64,000 nucleotides of DNA, from contig OZ025263.1 in NCBI GenBank assembly GCA_964019135.1, positions 26,721,639 to 26,785,638 of the forward strand. The letters run 5' to 3'. Of this stretch, positions 1-12,062 are shown in pieces. The translations under genes were made by a program, and so were the position numbers. Source of the stretch: Arenicola marina (lineage: Eukaryota; Annelida; Polychaeta; Arenicolidae). The notes under the pieces were generated by a model. The model made no database searches, was not told the origin of the DNA, and saw only the letters and a program-made list of their open reading frames with translations. Each line of letters begins with the position of its first letter. The first letter of the stretch is position 1.

Positions 1-327
1 TGATATCGACAGTTACCATAAGTCAATTTATAAGTTTATGAACCTGGACACACATTGACAACATTTAATTGCTAAGATCATATATTAAAGCTGCTCATAC
101 AGCACTTTGTCTCCACTTTCATAACATAGTACACCAGCAAAAACATTGTTTTAAACAATATGAACTTTCATGTATTGCATACCGGTGATACATATTTTTA
201 TATACACAATTAAGACCTAAACATATCAATTTATTTCATCTAAAAGTTTTTGAGGGGAACTACTGCAGTATGACTAGCTTTAACAGTTTATATTGAGAAT
301 TTATCTTTTAGTATAAAGCCAACAGAC

Positions 328-1051
328 CAGTGCTGGCAATAATTATGTCTCGCTCCTGGTGGCTTCTTGGAGGTGGAATGCTTTCCTTCTTGAAGTAGGC
401 TCGCTGCTCCTCCGGGGACATATTGGCATCCCTTTTAAGTTTTTCAAAATCTGGAAGATCCAGCTGCAAATACAATATATGTAGGATCCAATTCTGGTAA
501 TATCGCATCAATGAAACAAGGAAGGGAAGAGTGGCATGTCCCAGGGGTAACCCCCATTAAGAATGACATGGAATCTTTATCTTGCGCCCATACAGACATG
601 ACCACAGCGGGGCCTCCATCCAATGATCCACATGCTGTTAGGCTCTCAGGTGGTGATAATGCTAGACACAAGCGATCTATCCCACTGAGCTGTCTGGCGG
701 CCCTATATACATTATGGTAGTAGTACTGGTAATAATCTATGTACAAACTGTGTCATAAAATAAAGTTCTTAAGTTACTCCTGACACATCAAAAAGTCACC
801 AAAACTTTGATACAACAACTTCATAAAATGCATGAAGCACTTTAAAACTGATTCTAATAAGTAGACCATGTATTATTAGCATAACATTCAGGTTGAATAG
901 AAAAACAGATAACAGGCATGTCTTATCTACAGCGGAAGCCGATCTTTACCTTAAAAGTCTTCAGTTTTCTTTCTTTCTTGAACTTTGGGTTGAAATGCTT
1001 TTGCCTATTTGGCACATATACTGCAGCAGGTAAACCATTCTGGGTGAATGC
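328..1051 (-). CDS. MRPL45: Mitochondrial ribosomal protein L45, two internal exons (partial gene)
   Basis: Two exons on the minus strand, 1051-950 (34 codons) and 463-328 (45 codons plus one base), separated by a GT-AG intron that contains a SINE. Seen: the first holds NPKFKKERKLKTFK, the second SPEEQRAYFKKESIPPPR then ERDIIIASTG. Known: animal MRPL45 proteins have a basic PKFK-type segment followed by a proline-rich PP-R-x-x-x-ER-x-x-x-x-x-x-TG stretch just before a YVPPEGD motif; the order and spacing match, and the YVPPEGD exon should lie beyond the left edge of the window. The family member is a mitochondrial large-subunit protein with a TIM44-like fold near the exit tunnel, helping attach the ribosome to the inner membrane. 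Only the N-terminal extension is visible; the first exon with the targeting peptide was not found upstream. Identification is from memory of the family, without an alignment. The last donor (GTCTGT) is weak. Confidence 0.65.
499..705 (-). mobile_element. tRNA-derived SINE, near full length
   Basis: Read on the minus strand, this copy has a Pol III box A-like stretch (CAGCTCAGTGGGATAG), the tract CACCTGAGAGCCTAACAGCA, a degenerate box B, then a body with AAGATTCCATGTC, GGGGTTACCCCTGGGACATG and an ATTGATGCGAT end. It sits in the putative MRPL45 intron. It matches copies at 20.5 kb and 27.0 kb, which define the family, and is more diverged than those. Confidence 0.7.
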
Positions 1052-2158
1052 CTAAGAGAAGCAAAAGGTAACTAGGTATGAATATAGTCAAATTAAGAAT
1101 TTTAACATTGACACTGGGGTTGAGAAAAATACTGCAATGAACCGAACCACACTGGAATGGACAGGAACAAAACAGAATCAAATCGAACTGGAACAGAGCC
1201 AAATCTCAACTTTCTCATTGAAGATACGTTCAGATTTAAAGCTTGTCTGCATTGTCTCTTAGGTGTTTCATACAGAAGATATTTGTAGCTTTCGGAAGGA
1301 CGTGATGTATCATATTTTGGAGGGTGGTCGGGTCGTCAGTTCCTATGACCAGCTTTGAAGTATCAACATCATGAAGTGAAGCAGCAAATGTAGCAAAAAA
1401 TTGTGCACAAGACTCAAAGGTTAAATTTGTTCATCCAAATAAAGTACTACTCCAAAATCCTTGTTGTTTGTGACTTGTCTGATGAGGGAGTTGGTTCTAG
1501 ATATATTTATAACTTGCTGGAGCTGGTTGGCTAGATTTTTTAATGGTGTAGCAGCTCCAGGGTGTGATCAAACTGTCCGAAGGTTCAGGGTAATTCACCG
1601 ATATAGTTTTGATCTGTCAATCTATTTCGTTCCATAGTTTTTGGTGGGGCGATGATAACAAATGTGGTATATATGGATGGAGTACCTGTTCATTGCAGTA
1701 ATACATTGTTTTTGTAGAAGACTGGTATCCTACTTTGGTCCAGTTCCATTACCCTTTAAAAGGCTTCATTATATTTAATATAGATAGGTTCTACCTACAT
1801 TGCAAACTTATATATATCAATTCAGCTATTTTGATGTATCTAGATCAATATTCAAAATAAATCCCACATCAGCTTTCCGTAATACATATCTTTAGCTAAA
1901 TGACATAAACTATATGGCATACTATTCGGTTTGTTTAGGAACTCTCATTGTGACATGTGTCATTTCTATAACATTTTCACATCACAACTACTCAGTATCT
2001 TCGACAAAAAAAACAAGAAGTCAGTGAGGACACTGATGATGACGAAAATCGACTCTAGGTCGAAGAGCGTGTCTATCTGAACATGTTGATCGGAACCGCG
2101 ACCGCCCACGATGATTATTAAGGGAATGAGGGCCATTTCTAGATTACGATTTGAGCTG
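1052..2158. other. Unassigned AT-rich stretch upstream of the MRPL45 exons
   Basis: No convincing coding exon, RNA or mobile element was seen. The first exon(s) and promoter of the minus-strand MRPL45-like gene would be expected in or just beyond this stretch, but I could not identify a targeting-peptide exon with a matching splice donor. Confidence 0.3.
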
Positions 2159-2268
2159 AACAGCGCATATAGGGGGCAATTTTGGATAAACAGCGCGTAT
2201 ACGGGACAATTCGGGCTAAACAACGCGTACAACGGGAAATTTAACCCAAATAGCGCATTCATCCGACA
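2159..2268 (+). repeat. Degenerate 30-bp tandem repeat, about 3.5 units
   Basis: Units start AACAGCGCRTA and continue with a GGGRCAATTT-like core, repeating every 30 bp. Because the period is a multiple of three it opens reading frames on both strands (period of ten residues); these are not supported as genes. Confidence 0.6.
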
Positions 2269-3180
2269 ACGTGCGCACCGCAGGCTCTATTTTGCGCACC
2301 GCAGGTCGTGACGCGACACTGATTTTTGACGATTTTTTCAAGATGAACACAATCTCCATTCACTCATCATTGGCGGCCCCGCAAAGGTGTCGTCCCACTT
2401 CGGAGCGCTCTAGCACCATAACTAGACAACCTCCGCCTAATTAAAGCACTAAGTGATCTGAAGATGCTTATTGGCAACTAGTTGGCGAAAAGAATGCAAT
2501 TTTAGCATTTGTATTTGATTTCTGACGATTTTTCTTTAAATGGCCAGAATCTGTATGTTTATCATTAGGCCAGTGGCTTCGTTGCCATGGAAACAAAAAG
2601 TAATACAGAGATCGCCGGGTCTTTCTTATAAATTGCTTTAAGGTAATATTACCTCACTGTGTGGCGAAGGATTGTGGCAGATTTTTGATGATTTTTTGTA
2701 AGTACCGAAAGTGACGTCATCGTGACGTCACGTGACGTATCAGAAAAGTCTAAGATTCAACACAAGTCATCACAATTCATATTTCTATGACATATTTAAA
2801 CATAATAGCGATAGCTTGATGGCAAATGTGCCAAAAAGCGAAAAAACTGACAGAGGTCATTTAGTGCGTTTTCCGCAAAACCTATGATCTCGTTTTTCTC
2901 GAAAATGAGTATTACGCATCAAAAAGTAAACAATACCCGAAAACTGCACCTAAAAGAGGGGCACATTCTGAAACTAATTCGAGATCTCTAGCTTTAATAT
3001 TATCGGAGATATAAGCGTTTTTAGTTATTTTTTCAAAAAATCGCTGTGACCTTGACCTTTGACCTTTCGACCTGCGTGACGAGAATGTTGTAGCCCTATT
3101 AGCTGGCTATAAGATGTTAAAGATTGCGAAACGATACATGTAGCAGTTAGGCCACAAAGAGACTTCCCGTTTTCGAGTGG
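2269..3180. other. Non-coding stretch with dispersed-repeat character
   Basis: No gene seen. The right end carries a TGACCTTGACCTTTGACCT tract leading into a CATA microsatellite, a combination often found in dispersed repeats of marine invertebrates. Boundaries and family could not be set. Confidence 0.3.
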
Positions 3181-3183
3181 GAC

Positions 3184-3238
3184 AGACATACATACATACA
3201 TACATACATACATACATACATACATACATACATACACA
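3184..3238. repeat. (CATA)n microsatellite
   Basis: About 13 perfect CATA units, ending in CACACAAACACG. It lies just downstream of the TGACCT-rich tract. Confidence 0.9.
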
Positions 3239-4277
3239 CAAACACGACCAACCGACATATTCCGAAAATTGAAAATTTCAATTTTCGTCATAACAAGGCA
3301 AATCAGCCTGGCGGCTGAGAGCTTATGGCTCAAATGGATGTCTGATGACTGATGCATGGGGGTTGTCTCGCTACACATTACAATTCAAACCGGGATCTTC
3401 TGGGCCGATTATTAAAGAAATGACAGCGTTTTACATTTTCACATGCTGATGCCATTGCTGTCTAGCTCTAGTAGTAACCGGGAAATATGTTTTGGATGTA
3501 TAACGTCACCGTGACATTGATGTTTGACCGATTTCACCTGGCAGCGAACTTGACCTGAGATTAGACTTCAGGCATCTGTTGGCGAAGTTCGACAACGATA
3601 GCTACAAGTATTTGACAGTTATCGTACACACAGACAGATACATACACACATGTAAATAGAACTGAGTGACATGATGACGATTTTCACCATAAAAATCTTA
3701 AGCATGCATACATAATATGCAACCTCTTTCCCCAGTGGAAGCTGACTTCCGGTAGACTTCACCAGCTCATAACAGTATGGGATTCAGATATAGCTTTTTT
3801 TTATGTGTGTGTTATCTAAAGAAGCTTGCTATGATTAACTACCGTGTATGTATTGAACAAACTGACACTAGGAGAGGCAAAGAGGGGTCCAGTTCCCAAA
3901 TCATGAAGAACAAAATCTACACATACAATAGGAGGGGCTGCTCCTTGATATAAATTGCAAATTAATACAAATCTTGATGATGAAGGTCGGCTATTATCCC
4001 ATTCCCAGTTCGTGAAGAATTACTTTCCGCATTCCCAGTTCACAGGGAAATGAAAGGTCCGGTTTCCTATAGGCACAGAAATACTCGTTGACCACACTAA
4101 GTGACAGTTCCACAGAACTGAAACCATCAAACCATCTCTCTCTGCAGTTTTATGGTTTCGCGCAAACCGGTATCGGTTCTTCTCATACCGAACAGTCAGT
4201 TTGACAAACCGGTGTAAAAATAAATAGCTAGATTCTAAAACGAACTCAAACTTGAAAGTGTCTATTTGCCTTAAGGC
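3239..4277. other. No gene seen
   Basis: Mixed-composition intergenic DNA with a CACA-rich patch near 3,630. No splice-compatible conserved exon or structured RNA recognised. Confidence 0.3.
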
Positions 4278-4482
4278 CATGATACATCTAAAAAGTTTCG
4301 GTAACTTTGTGACTGAAACAAGTTTCTGACACAAAGTTGTGTCCCAAATTCAAACATGTTGAAACTTCAGGAACAATGTTTCGGTTACAAAGTTACCGAA
4401 ACATTTCAGGATACACCAGTGAAAAGTTTTGGAAATAAAGTTTCGGTCACAAAGTTATCGAAACTTTGCCAGATGTATCATG
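4278..4482. mobile_element. Small TIR element (MITE-like), about 205 bp
   Basis: The left end starts CATGATACATCT and continues into AAAGTTTCGGTAACTTTGTG; the right end is its imperfect reverse complement, finishing AGATGTATCATG. The middle carries further inverted copies of the GTTTCGGT-ACAAAGTT motif, giving a foldback structure. No open reading frame and no clear target duplication. Confidence 0.6.
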
Positions 4483-4927
4483 AGCTTTAGCAGGTCGAAG
4501 ACGACCCTTGATCGAGGGATATCCCTAGAACGAGGGTAAACAGCTACTTTTCCCTTGATCGAGGGAAGTCAACTGATGTCATCATATTCATTTAATTCCG
4601 CTCAACCATTTATGAGGCATGTTACAAAAGATATCATAGATTGAATTGTACCGAATCTTTTGATTCACCAAAAGTTTCTAAAATTAGTTCAATATATTAG
4701 GGACAGGTCAGGACCTAGTGACATGACTAAATTTGTTATGACAATATGTTCATCACCACTGTGGTCAGCTACATGCATAAAATACATTTGCAGGGCAGAA
4801 TTTAAACTTGGAGGGCATATGAAACTGGTAATACAACATGCAGAGTTAAAATTTCCACAAAACTGTCGACGCGATTTAAAATCCATCGACGCGATTAAAA
4901 GATATAGATGTTTTTATCCAGTGTAAT

Positions 4928-4983
4928 ATAATAACCTGTCCGGCCGTGATAACCTGTCCGGCCGTGATAACCTGTCCGGCCAC
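4928..4983. repeat. Three tandem copies of an 18-bp unit
   Basis: GATAACCTGTCCGGCCGT-type units occur three times in a row, the last ending in CACGC. Confidence 0.8.
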
Positions 4984-4997
4984 GCTTCTTTCATGCC

Positions 4998-5080
4998 ACT
5001 AAGCCTAACCAGAACCCTAATAATAACCCTGACCCTAACCCTAGCCCTAACCTAATCCTATCCCAACCCTAAACCTAACA
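4998..5080. repeat. Degenerate telomere-like CCCTAA tract
   Basis: About twelve imperfect CCCTAA/ACCCTA units (for example CCCTAACCCTAGCCCTAACC). CCCTAA is the C-strand of the ancestral metazoan telomere repeat TTAGGG. This is interstitial and diverged, not a chromosome end. Confidence 0.7.
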
Positions 5081-5366
5081 TACATGGGCTATTTACATAA
5101 CCCCATTCGCTGCGCATGCGCACACGCCAGCTGGACACTTTATCACGGCGGACAGGTGATCATGCTACACCGCTTACGTTACGGCATGCTGTGTCGGTCA
5201 TAATGCGTAATGACCTGATTTAAGGTGGCGTAATTATATTGTACTTATTGTTTAGTTCTTGACATCTGTGATGTAACAGCAATTAAACTAGTTCATATAT
5301 TTTGTTAACTTCGATAGCTTTTGGTATATATATGTTCAGTTTTCTAGAAAAATATTATGATATATA

Positions 5367-6193
5367 GCTTGTCAGGCAGTAGCGGATAACTTTTGTCTAA
5401 GGCTTGATTGGGAAGGTTTTCTAAGAAGCGGGTGCATCATCTTAGGCTCATTCTTTTCAAAAATGAAGGCTCTGTGAAGGCAACAACCTGTCTAAATATG
5501 GTCCATGTTGCAGGGTACTGTAGCAGGCAGTAACGGATCATTTTAGGCAGTAGCGGATCATGCCATCTAGCGGCCTGTTTTGATAGTGAAGTAGGTAAGT
5601 CTAAAAGTAGGTTGTCGACGATTTAATATTGCATATATTTTATAGTGTGATATAATAATTTACAGCTTATTTCGATAATTTCAGAGTACCGCTACTGATA
5701 TTGGGCCAATGATTGATGCCATGCCACCTGGCAGTAAAACTTGGCGGTAAAAGTTGGCGGCAAAGATGAGCATCACTGATCCCCTACTGCCGAGAATGCG
5801 GCGAATGCAATTCGCAGCAATTCTGCTTTACAGAGGAATCTGATTATTTTCTTGCAGGTTTAAGATATATACAGCTATCTAAAAATTACCTCAGTTATGC
5901 ACAGATGTATTCACTTTAACAAGAGTGGCCTGTTAAAATAAAAGTTGCTGTTTCGCGCGGGTATGAGCAGAGCAAAGAACTCGCTTCCGGAAGTGTATTT
6001 GAGGTAAAAAAGAATGTAAACATTGGTAGAACCTCGTGTTTTTGGACTTATTTTAACTAAGTGGTTAATTATCTTTGAAATGAGTCCTAATTTATTACAT
6101 TGAGTAGCCTTTAATAGAAACGATTCAATGGTAAACGTGAAGTGATCCGCTACTGCCTGTGATCTGGTGATGTCCGTTACTGCCTGACAAGCT
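5367..6193. mobile_element. Non-autonomous TIR element with subterminal repeats, about 827 bp
   Basis: The ends are AGCTTGTCAGGCAGTAGCGG and its reverse complement with one change (right end 6173-6193). A motif GGCAGTARCGGAT occurs at least five times: direct at about 5375, 5527 and 5548, and inverted at about 6141 and 6172. Clustered subterminal repeats next to TIRs are typical of hAT-like non-autonomous elements, but no clear 8-bp target duplication was seen, so the superfamily is a guess. Confidence 0.6.
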
Positions 6194-6213
6194 GTAGTGT
6201 ATATGGCTTTCCA

Positions 6214-6837
6214 CACGAGCACTCGAATCAGTACGCTCCTATCTATATATAATAACAGAGTATGCAACATCTCAGAGAGGCCTGACAAACATCATATATT
6301 TTAAAATATCCCATTGTTGTCCGGCCTTCCAAAACCACATCAAACCAAGCATTAGCGCTAAGTCTCACCTTTGACACCGAAAAAGAGTCAATGGACCTTG
6401 GTGAAGCTTAGAAATTGGGTGAAAACATCCAAATTGACAAACATACACAACTTCACTCGCCATTTGCCACTCAGCACGCATGCGCATAAGCTAACACTGG
6501 GGAAGTCCATCCTCATTGGCCCTGAATTATATGACGTATTTTGACGCGTTCAAGGCAGTCTTGGGATTTCTCTTTTTCATGCAGGTAAGGGTGGCGGTTA
6601 AACCGATTATTAGTCGAAACGTTATATTAAAGGTATCGTTTTATTATGGTCGACCTTGATCGGTATAACAACCGTAACTTACATTTAATAAATATTTGTA
6701 GAGATAAATTAAGTCAGTACACTTGAACCCTATTGACACTTGCTGTCAACAGATAAACTCTCAACCTAACTAGTCTCTGATTTACTCACACATGTCACTA
6801 TCTTGTCAAGCGAACGCCACACCCATCCTCCATCAAA
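6214..6837. repeat. Left arm of a near-perfect 624-bp inverted repeat
   Basis: It pairs with 7001-7623 in reverse complement with only scattered differences (for example GAAAAAGAGTC against GAAAATAAGTC). The 163-bp spacer is 6838-7000. The inner ends are CACCCATCCTCCATCAAA and its complement. It probably represents two opposed copies of one element or a foldback transposon; no protein is encoded. Confidence 0.85.
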
Positions 6838-7000
6838 TACGGCGGCCCACAATGTGAGTACCTCAAATGATAAAACTCTTGGTGGCTTTGAGAACACTTG
6901 CTTTTCCTTAATGATTCATTTCACTCTTCTTGGTCAGATAAAATATCGGTCCAGGACTCGCAGGCACTCCTTCGTCAAAACCGGCGCACCCATCGTTTTT

Positions 7001-7623
7001 TTTGATGGAGGATGGGTGTGGCGTTCGCTTGACAAGATAGTGACATGTGTGAGTAAATCAGAGACTAGTTAGGTTGAGAGTTTATCTGTTGACAGCAAGT
7101 GTCAATAGGGTTCAAGTGTACTGACTTAATTTATCTCTACAAATATTTATTAAATGTAAGTTACGGTTGTTATACCGATCAAGGTTGACCATAATAAAAC
7201 GATACCTTTAATATAACGTTTCGACTAATAATCGGTTTAACCGCCACCCATAACTGCATGAAAAAGAGAAATCCCAAGACTGCCTTGAACGCGTCAAAAT
7301 ACGTCATATAATTCAGGGCCAATGAGGATGGACTTCCCCAGTGTTAGCTTATGCGCATGCGTGCTGAGTGGCAAATGGCGAGTGAAGTTGTGTATGTTTG
7401 TCAATTTGGATGTTTTCACCCAATTTCTAAGCTTCACCAAGGTCCATTGACTTATTTTCGGTGTCAAAGGTGAGACTTAGCGCTAATGCTTGGTTTGATG
7501 TGGTTTTGGAAGGCCGGACAACAATGGGATATTTTAAAATATATGATGTTTGTCAGGCCTCTCTGAGATGTTACATACTCTGTTATTATATATAGATAGG
7601 AGCGTACTGATTCGAGTGCTCGT
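7001..7623. repeat. Right arm of the 624-bp inverted repeat
   Basis: Reverse complement of 6214-6837. Similarity ends at GTGCTCGTG; beyond this the two flanks differ. Confidence 0.85.
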
Positions 7624-7701
7624 GGCTTTCCATACAAGATAAATCCTGGCACGGCAAGCCCTCGCACGTGGTTGTGTTGTGCTAAAACCTTGCAATTGAC
7701 G

Positions 7702-8345
7702 GTAGGGTGCATCCGTCGAATGTCGGACGGGTAGGGTAATGTCGGACACCTATACAAAATAGCCTACAGGTTGCAAAATAAAGGTAAAATGGTTCAATTC
7801 TGCCCTCCATGTGTTTGTTATCATTCTGCCACATGCACTGGCACTTCCAGAAAGTACCGGAAAGTGCCGGAAATACCCGAATGGAACATAATCTTGCATG
7901 ACACGTCACCACCGAAATCTTGCCTGAACTTTTTTCGCGCCAATTTTTCTGAACTGCATCAGCCCGCGAAAGACCGTGCTCAATGTAAGCAATCACCGAT
8001 TTTAGTAAACAAATGATGATATTAGTGCAATTGCAACTCATTGAACCTGACATAGATATTTTTTATATATTTTTAATTTGTTACATTAAATAAAAGTAAA
8101 GCATAAAACAAGGAGTGTCCGACATTACCCCACCCCCGGCCAGCATTACCCCGCTCATGGGTGTTCACCTATATATTCGATTTCCGGTATTTAGATATCT
8201 GTTGAATGACGTAATTCTTATGTTTTCAGAGAGAAGAAGCGTTCCCTTTCCAGGAAAACCCCATTTGGAAGGGTTGACTCATTAGAATATTACGTTACAC
8301 GACTTTTAGCCCCAACGTGTCCGACATTCGACGGATCTACCCTAC
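7702..8345. mobile_element. Small TIR element, about 644 bp
   Basis: The 27-bp ends (7702-7728 and 8319-8345) match at 25 positions in reverse complement; the shared core is ATCCGTCGAATGTCGGAC. Further inverted GTGTCCGACATTACCC motifs lie just inside. No transposase is encoded. Confidence 0.65.
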
Positions 8346-10017
8346 GTGTCAACTTCCGTTTTCCCTCCTTCTAGCGATAACCCTCGTCTTCGACCTGTTT
8401 AGGCCTACTTACTGGCCGCTACTTACTAACTTAGTTTTCGACCACATCCCTATTTTCGCCCACAAAAAAATAGATTGTAGCCCCATGTATATGCTGAACC
8501 CTTGAGAGACATATGAGTGGGTCGAAAACAACACAATTACTAACTCCAGAGCCGCCACAAAAGAAACATATTAAAAGTAGTTACCCTAAATTTTAGGCAA
8601 TTTTGACAAAGTCTTCCAACGACACCCATGTGAGCCGCCATATTTGTCTTACGGATACAAATGACCTTCACCTTACAAAAATTAAATAACTCTCTTTTTT
8701 TATTACAATTTCATGCCTCCTTATGTATCCTTTTTATATGATAAGTTGCATTATAATCTAAAAAAAATACTATGTGCCAGTTTTCCTTGACTAATTTTTA
8801 ATGACCAATGAAATTAAGTGCATTTATTTCGCCACGTAGATGTTGCGCAAGTTCCGATTACGCGATTTACCGTATTACCGTAAAAATTATCTACGCGTAT
8901 AGTTCTTTTCGGCACACACATATGGCAAACATATATTTGGCCCTGACTTGTTGGGGAGTTTAACAGCAAAAGGAAAAGTTAGAGATTCGTTTTAGGAAGA
9001 AGATGTTGGTGAATTATTTTAGGAACAAGACGTTGATTATTTTTTTCAGGAAGAGGATGCTGGTGAATTTGTTTAGGAAGAAGACATTGGGAAAATGAAT
9101 TGAGAAAATTAAGAAGGATACAGCACCAAATATATGTTTCTCTGTACTTAAATACAGACGTTCCAGACGGACGGACGGGCGGGAAGCGGTGAAGGGGCCA
9201 GGGGGTTCATGCATACCGCCGATTGTAGATAATATAGCGTCAGATGGGTCCGGCCCACCGCGATCGATCGCGACCGCCAAGCTATAGCTTCTATTTCATT
9301 TTATTTATCTGGCCAATGAGAAAAAACATCAATCATATCAAAAATAATTAATAATCATCAGAATTGATAAGATGATCAGTCAAGGTTTTAACAAAGGCAA
9401 TCTTAATTGGTTAGAAAAACTTCCTCAGTTTTCAATATAACTCTGCAGTAGTGCGCATATGCTGGCATGCATTGATCGCCGCTATATGGCGTCGAAGATG
9501 AGGATATCCTTATTAGCAAGATCACAAACTCACGGGAAATTATTCTTGAATTATTCAACGCAATATACGTACGTATAGGCGTAAAAGTAATGATGGAATT
9601 ATTACCGGAGTTTTGTTTATTGCCAAGAAATGGCGACATTTTGCGGGTCCGGTATTAATTTCGACCGCTTTTGGGCACATTAAGGCTAAATGGGGCCAAT
9701 TAAGAACCGTCACAGGACGGGATGAAATCTGTCCTTACCCATACCCTCGGCCGGTGAAACTCCCCAGATGCAGGTGCCAGGGTTAAACATTTATTGGTGA
9801 TCAAAGGACATTGCTCCAAAATGTTATGAGATACAAATTCCTTTTTTTCGTATTTTTGGTCATTATTTAATAAAGCTTTTTTTTAAAGAGGTTTAGAATA
9901 CGTACATACACATTTTCATCTCAAATATAAATGCTTACCTCCATGTTGTCCGTCATCGGCGACAATCGCCAAATTCAAACGTATCTAGACCTCTATAAAT
10001 AAAATTCCGTTTAGGTT
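8346..10017. other. No gene seen
   Basis: AT-rich intergenic DNA. A short imperfect direct repeat of AGGAAGAAGA-type units lies near 8,990-9,090. No exon, RNA or complete mobile element could be supported. Confidence 0.3.
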
Positions 10018-10021
10018 TAAG

Positions 10022-10308
10022 GGTGTTTGTAAGCGGGACATGAAGGCTTTCGGTATCGATCCAGATTCTTGGGAGGACTTGGCTCCCCAAAAGAGGGGAT
10101 GGGCACGTGTCGTGCGTGACGGAATGGCCCACCACGACTCGCTATGGTCTGTGAAACTGGGCTTGAAACGCCAATCTAGGGAGTGAATCTATAGGCGTCC
10201 ACCTCTGAGCGAGCACAAACCAAGACCTATCGACAGGTCACCGTTGCGATGACTGCGGAAAGCTCTGTCCATCACAGATAGGCTTACTCAGTCATCAGCG
10301 TAAATGCC
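10022..10308 (+). pseudogene. Decayed C-terminal tail of a non-LTR (LINE) retrotransposon ORF
   Basis: From 10025 the plus strand reads VCKRDMKAFGIDPDSWEDLA, the standard tail of many LINE polyproteins. After a stop codon and a frame change it ends with DDCGKLCPSQIGLLSHQRKC, the Cys/His knuckle (C-x2-C, then SH-x-x-x-C) that closes such ORFs. No reverse transcriptase domain is seen upstream, so this is a short 3' relic. Confidence 0.75.
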
Positions 10309-11438
10309 ACGTTACGAATCGTATAACTTAAACCAAACAAAGCTGCAAATCCATCGTCTTTCGCAGACGGACGGATGCCAACCATCAATAAAATTCCGTA
10401 CTGTTCCTGGGCGACACAATAAAGGCACCAATTCGACAATTGACGGTAACTTTTGTGCCGTGCGCAAATATTTCCGGGTTTGTCCTTTCGTATTCCGCTG
10501 GAAAACTCGAAGCACTTGATACCATTTTTAAATCCGCATTTTCTCTTTTATTTGCTTTATACCTTCGTAAGTATAAATGTGAATGTCGGTAAATGCATAT
10601 TTTTGAACAGAAATAAATGTGGTATTTCGATGGAAGAAGTACAAGAATATATGAGTCCGGCTAGCGTCTATTCTTCTACCAAATCTGGCGTAGAATTTGC
10701 GTCGCTCGCGAGTCTCGACACGAGGCCGCATCTTGCCACTGATTTTGTCCAGGTTCTATTCGGGGATTGCTATAAGTGGGTGATAAAAACCTGCCTTTCC
10801 CTTTATTACTTCATCTGTTCGTAGTCCTACATAAAGCATCTAGTTAAATTTGACAAAACTCTTACCAGCGGCAGCAAGTAAACAGTGGCAAATGAAAGTC
10901 TGAAAAGTGCCATTCGAAAAACTTCTTTTTCTTCCTTAAAATCCAGCTGTGAATCCCAGCTTTAAAGAGCCCATGCCAGCATGTTGACAACTTAAGCAAT
11001 GAGCCAGCGGTAGTGTGGGGGAGGGGGAGGGATTTTCCAATTTCTGTGATTATCATACTGGAAATTTTATAGATCATTATCGAGCAAGCTGTTTAGATCT
11101 ATGTAATTCTTGATTTAATACGAGAAGTATTTTCACCCTCCACCATCCGCCGAAATATGCTTGTTCAGATATATTCCCCTCGTTCAGATACAGCAGATGC
11201 TCTATCCCATGGTTAGCCCTGTTGCATGCCCCTCCCTAGCCCAGAACCCTGGCCTAGGCTGTGTGGGCTGAAACACAGCCTAGTCGCATTCCATAGTAAA
11301 ATTCTGGTCTGGAACAACCCCATTTCAGGGTTGTTTGACTTTGAGCAAGTGTAGCTCTGATTCTCCTTTGCTGTGGGAAAAGTTTTATAACAGAAACAAA
11401 CCTTAATCCTTTTCTTATTACTTCTTGACAAGTATAAT
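10309..11438. other. No gene seen
   Basis: Contains short reading frames on both strands around 10,450-10,820 that have no recognisable domain and no splice support; not called. A CCTAGGCTGTG / CACAGCCTAG short inverted repeat lies near 11,250. Confidence 0.3.
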
Positions 11439-11778
11439 GACTAATCACACAAGTAACCTTTCTTAAAAGGCAAAAATAGTCCAGTCTGTCACCAGAAATT
11501 CATATGAAAACATGTGTTTTCACTGACCCAATGACTGGGTCCCTGAACAATGAACCAATTAGCATGGCTTATAATATCATGTGATGACCTTGCACATGTG
11601 CAGTGATCAACTTCCTGTAAAAAAAATGGTGGCATGTTGTTGTCCATTTTTATGCCAGTAGGCAAGTATGGCTCCTTTTGAAGAGTTCAACAACTTTGGA
11701 AGAGTTCATACATCAGTAATTGTATGTAGAAAAGTACTTTTACATTGTTGAAACTAATTATGATAGCTGTACTTAAAC
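11439..11778 (+). repeat. Dispersed repeat copy, inverted relative to 14,275-14,590
   Basis: This roughly 340-bp segment (GACTAATCAC at one end, GTACTTAAAC at the other) is present in reverse complement at 14,275-14,590 inside BZW intron 2, moderately diverged. It could be a MITE or the two ends of a larger foldback element. Confidence 0.7.
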
Positions 11779-12062
11779 AATTCAATTTGTCATGTGAAGT
11801 TGATTTCTCACTATAGAATGCTACATGGCTATGATTCTTCAACCATAGCCATGGATTCATGGCTAGCCCCTCCCTGGCTTATCCGTTCTGGGGAGCGGAC
11901 CGGAGAGCCATGAAGTAAATATTCAAATTTAGCGTTGATTAAAAAATGTGTACTCTTCAGGCAGCGATTACAGAAAAGTAGACAAATAAACGGTCCTTAT
12001 CCATGTGTCAAGTTATTCTTCATACCTTTATAGTTCCGTCGGCAAAGTGATTGAATACATAT

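Noticed and set aside
10453-10824. 123-codon ORF on the plus strand
   Set aside because: No recognisable domain, no splice context; it partly follows a LINE relic.
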